A DNA stretch of 64,000 bases from assembly GCA_947627175.1 (NCBI GenBank), contig CANQVA010000006.1, forward strand, positions 62,001-126,000, written 5' to 3'. The position numbers and the translations under genes were made by a program. This stretch comes from an uncultured Ruminococcus sp. GTDB taxonomy: Bacteria > Bacillota > Clostridia > Oscillospirales > Ruminococcaceae. Positions 61,864 to 64,000 of the stretch are shown in pieces; within the stretch, counting starts at the first letter, position 1; each line of letters starts with the position of its first letter. The notes beneath the pieces are model-generated. The model was not told the DNA's origin. It saw only the letters and a list, made by a program, of their open reading frames with translations, and made no database searches.

Positions 61864-62238
61864 ATGAATAAAATCCAATACAACGAAAAAGAAGAGGCTT
61901 ATGAAATCAATTATAAGCTGTGGGACAATATGGTAACTGTACGTTTTTATGTTGAGGAACAACAGGAAATTATGGACAATTTCAGCGAGATAGCTCAGAA
62001 ACTTGACAAGCTGAACCGCAACAAAAAGAAAATCGCTGAAATTATTTCAGATGAGGGTTATTATGGCGGTTTGTCCGAAACTTTGGAAGAATGCCTTCAG
62101 GTTACGAGTGCATATATTGATGTAGATGAAGACGGCGTTGTTTTATGTTTCAATGTTGACAGCACCGACGGCTATCTTACACCGCTTACTATGGAACTTG
62201 GTACAGATAACGGCATTGAAGTTACAGGCAGAGTTTGA
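61864..62238 (+). CDS. Unknown protein between T-box and thrS
   Basis: This 124-residue cytosolic protein has no signal or membrane helix and no family I can name. It is acidic, with an N-terminal beta-like stretch (Tyr-Glu-Ile-Asn-Tyr-Lys-Leu-Trp-Asp-Asn-Met-Val-Thr-Val-Arg-Phe-Tyr), a Lys-rich helix (about residues 45-62) and a C-terminal beta-like part with Asp-Val-Asp-Glu-Asp-Gly. An AGGTGG precedes the ATG. It starts 24 bases after the T-box terminator and 27 bases before thrS, so it is controlled by threonine status together with thrS. A stress- or translation-linked role is speculation. Confidence 0.8.
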   Translation: MNKIQYNEKEEAYEINYKLWDNMVTVRFYVEEQQEIMDNFSEIAQKLDKLNRNKKKIAEIISDEGYYGGLSETLEECLQVTSAYIDVDEDGVVLCFNVDSTDGYLTPLTMELGTDNGIEVTGRV

Positions 62239-62265
62239 AAATTTTTACAAAGGAGAGAAAAAATT

Positions 62266-64000
62266 ATGATTAAATTAACCCTTAAAGACGGAAGTATCCG
62301 TGAAATTGAATCCGCTTTACCTGCAAGCGAAATAATAAAGGGTATCGGCATGGGGCTTTACAAGGCATCATGTTGTGTGAAAATCAATGGCGAAGTTAAA
62401 GACATGAGAACGATTGTAGAAAACGACTGCAATTTTGAAGTATGTACTTTTGACTCCGTAGACGGAAAAAAGACTTTTTGGCATACTGCTTCACACATTC
62501 TTGCACAAGCTGTTAAAAGACTTTACCCCGATGCAAAACTTGCTATAGGCCCTGCAATTGATAACGGCTTCTATTACGATTTTGACCTTGAAAAGCCTTT
62601 TACTCAGGAGGAACTTGAAAATATTGAAGAAGAAATGAAAAAAATTGTCAAGGAGGGTTTACCACTTGAACAGTTTGAACTTTCACCTGAAGATGCAATT
62701 GCTAAATTAAAGGAAATGGACGAACCATATAAAATTGAACTTTGTGAAGAACACGCAGGCAAAGGCGAACCTATTTCATTCTATAAACAGGGTGAGTTTG
62801 TTGACTTATGTGCAGGCCCTCACCTTATGACAACAGCACCAGTAAAGGCTTTCAAACTTCTTTCATGTACAGGTGCTTATTGGAGAGGTTCAGAAAAAAA
62901 CAAGATGCTTTCAAGAGTATATGCTGTCGCTTATCCTAAGAGTGCAGAACTTGAAGCCGATATTAAACAGAGAGAAGAGGCTAAACTCCGTGACCATAAT
63001 AAACTCGGACGTGAACTTGAATATTTCACAACTGTTGACTCTATCGGTCAGGGACTGCCCGTCATTCTGCCAAAGGGTGCAAGAGTTATTCAGACGCTCC
63101 AGAGGTGGGTTGAAGATGTTGAACAGAAACACGGCTATTTACTCACAAAAACACCTTATCTCGCTAAAAGGGAACTGTATAAAATTTCAGGTCATTGGGA
63201 GCATTACCTTGACGGAATGTTTGTACTCGGAGACCCTTACGACGAAACAAAGGAATGTTTTGCACTCCGTCCTATGACTTGCCCGTTTCAGTATCAGGTA
63301 TTTTTGAACAGACAACGTTCATATCGTGATTTGCCAATGAGACTGGGCGAAACTTCTACACTTTTCCGCAAGGAAGATTCAGGTGAAATGCACGGTCTTA
63401 TACGTGTAAGACAGTTTACAATATCTGAAGGACATCTTATACTCCGCCCTGACCAACTTGAAGAAGAATTTAAAGATTGTCTTGAACTTGCTAAATATAT
63501 GCTCGGTACAGTAGGACTTCTTGAAGATTGTACTTTCAGGTTCTCACAATGGGATTCTGCAAATCCTAAAAATAAATATGAAGGTACTGCTGAACAGTGG
63601 GAAGAGGCACAGTCTGTTATGGCTAAAATTCTTGACCACCTCGGCGTTGAATATGAGATTGGAATTGATGAAGCTGCTTTCTATGGCCCTAAACTTGATA
63701 TACAATATAAGAACGTATACGGCAAAGAAGATACTCTTGTTACAATTCAGATTGATATGCTCCTTGCCGAACGTTTCGGAATGGAATATGTAGACGTTGA
63801 CGGCACTAAGAAACACCCCTATATTATTCACAGAACATCCCTCGGCTGTTATGAAAGAACACTTGCATATATGATTGAAAAATATGCCGGTGCAATGCCT
63901 TTGTGGCTTGCTCCCGAACAGGTGAGAATTATTCCCGTTGCAGACCGTCATCTTGATTACTGTAATGAAGTTCGTGTAAAACTTGAAAATGCCGGAATAC
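62266..64000 (+). CDS. thrS: Threonyl-tRNA synthetase, 3'-truncated
   Basis: The frame is open to the end of the window (578 codons), so the last 50-70 residues lie outside. An AAAGGAGAG precedes the ATG. The domains are a TGS domain (residues 1-60) and an editing domain with His-Thr-Ala-Ser-His (about 74-78) and Cys-Ala-Gly-Pro-His (about 184-188). The catalytic core carries the zinc Cys in Pro-Met-Thr-Cys-Pro, a His in Ser-Glu-Gly-His and another in His-Arg-Thr-Ser-Leu-Gly, and the anticodon-binding domain has just begun. Several core motifs differ from common ThrRS (Met-Thr-Cys-Pro-Phe-Gln instead of Met-Asn-Cys-Pro-Gly-His). Controlled by the T-box upstream. Confidence 0.95.
   Translation, partial: MIKLTLKDGSIREIESALPASEIIKGIGMGLYKASCCVKINGEVKDMRTIVENDCNFEVCTFDSVDGKKTFWHTASHILAQAVKRLYPDAKLAIGPAIDNGFYYDFDLEKPFTQEELENIEEEMKKIVKEGLPLEQFELSPEDAIAKLKEMDEPYKIELCEEHAGKGEPISFYKQGEFVDLCAGPHLMTTAPVKAFKLLSCTGAYWRGSEKNKMLSRVYAVAYPKSAELEADIKQREEAKLRDHNKLGRELEYFTTVDSIGQGLPVILPKGARVIQTLQRWVEDVEQKHGYLLTKTPYLAKRELYKISGHWEHYLDGMFVLGDPYDETKECFALRPMTCPFQYQVFLNRQRSYRDLPMRLGETSTLFRKEDSGEMHGLIRVRQFTISEGHLILRPDQLEEEFKDCLELAKYMLGTVGLLEDCTFRFSQWDSANPKNKYEGTAEQWEEAQSVMAKILDHLGVEYEIGIDEAAFYGPKLDIQYKNVYGKEDTLVTIQIDMLLAERFGMEYVDVDGTKKHPYIIHRTSLGCYERTLAYMIEKYAGAMPLWLAPEQVRIIPVADRHLDYCNEVRVKLENAGI

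Overview
The window looks like a low-GC chromosome of a cellulosome-forming Ruminococcus (Clostridia, Oscillospiraceae). Three things point there: the dnaN-rlbA-recF-remB-gyrB-gyrA order typical of Bacillota next to the replication origin; a GH5 endoglucanase with a Thr-rich linker and a C-terminal dockerin resembling those of R. flavefaciens-type scaffolds; and Clostridia-type genes such as spo0A, ytaF, GlyQS, a 2-hydroxyacyl-CoA-dehydratase activase and a T-box leader. The species cannot be fixed from the sequence alone. No rRNA, tRNA, CRISPR array, transposase or integrase was seen.

Layout. 1-8.6 kb: 5'-truncated dnaN, then rlbA, recF, remB, gyrB, a YcxB-like membrane protein, gyrA and a metallophosphoesterase, all on + and tightly packed. 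8.6-15 kb: ytaF, nrdR, small membrane proteins, a pseudouridine synthase, a solitary MsmK-type sugar ABC ATPase, a PepV-like dipeptidase and an acidic lipoprotein, followed by a cluster of DnaA-box-like 9-mers. 15-22.5 kb (-): carB, a broken carD-family gene and a large YfhO-family membrane protein. 22.7-24 kb: a small accessory patch with an ORF6N-domain gene behind a structured leader, and AT-rich repeats. 24-28.4 kb (-): alpha-glucan use (GH13 enzyme, glycogen phosphorylase). 28.8-34.4 kb (+): a signal-peptidase-like membrane protein, two cyclophilin-type proteins (one with two tandem domains) and murA with an unusual acidic tail. 34.5-43.5 kb (-): psd with a two-gene dehydratase/activase system, glyS, deoD and a flippase. 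43.7-50.7 kb (+): GH95, a GH26-like lipoprotein, a degenerate HAD protein, spo0A and a flavin reductase. 50.7-53 kb (-): the dockerin-bearing GH5 enzyme. 53-61.5 kb (+): a hypothetical protein, an alpha/beta hydrolase, a membrane MurF-like ligase, ddl, a sugar acetyltransferase, a LysR regulator and an NfnAB-like pair. 61.5-64 kb (+): a T-box leader controlling an unknown 124-residue protein and a 3'-truncated thrS.

The genes combine core replication and envelope functions (MurA, MurF-like, Ddl, Psd, flippase) with plant-polysaccharide and storage-glucan degradation (GH5, GH26, GH95, GH13, GlgP, MsmK). Many promoters have a recognisable -35/-10 pair, usually with a 17-bp spacer, and many units end in clear intrinsic terminators.

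The points most worth a second look are: the DnaA-box-like cluster about 14 kb from dnaN; the structured leader of the ORF6N gene; the doubly broken carD gene; the T-box unit that carries an unknown gene ahead of thrS; the repetitive acidic tail on MurA; and the GH26-like protein with Asp at the usual catalytic acid/base position.
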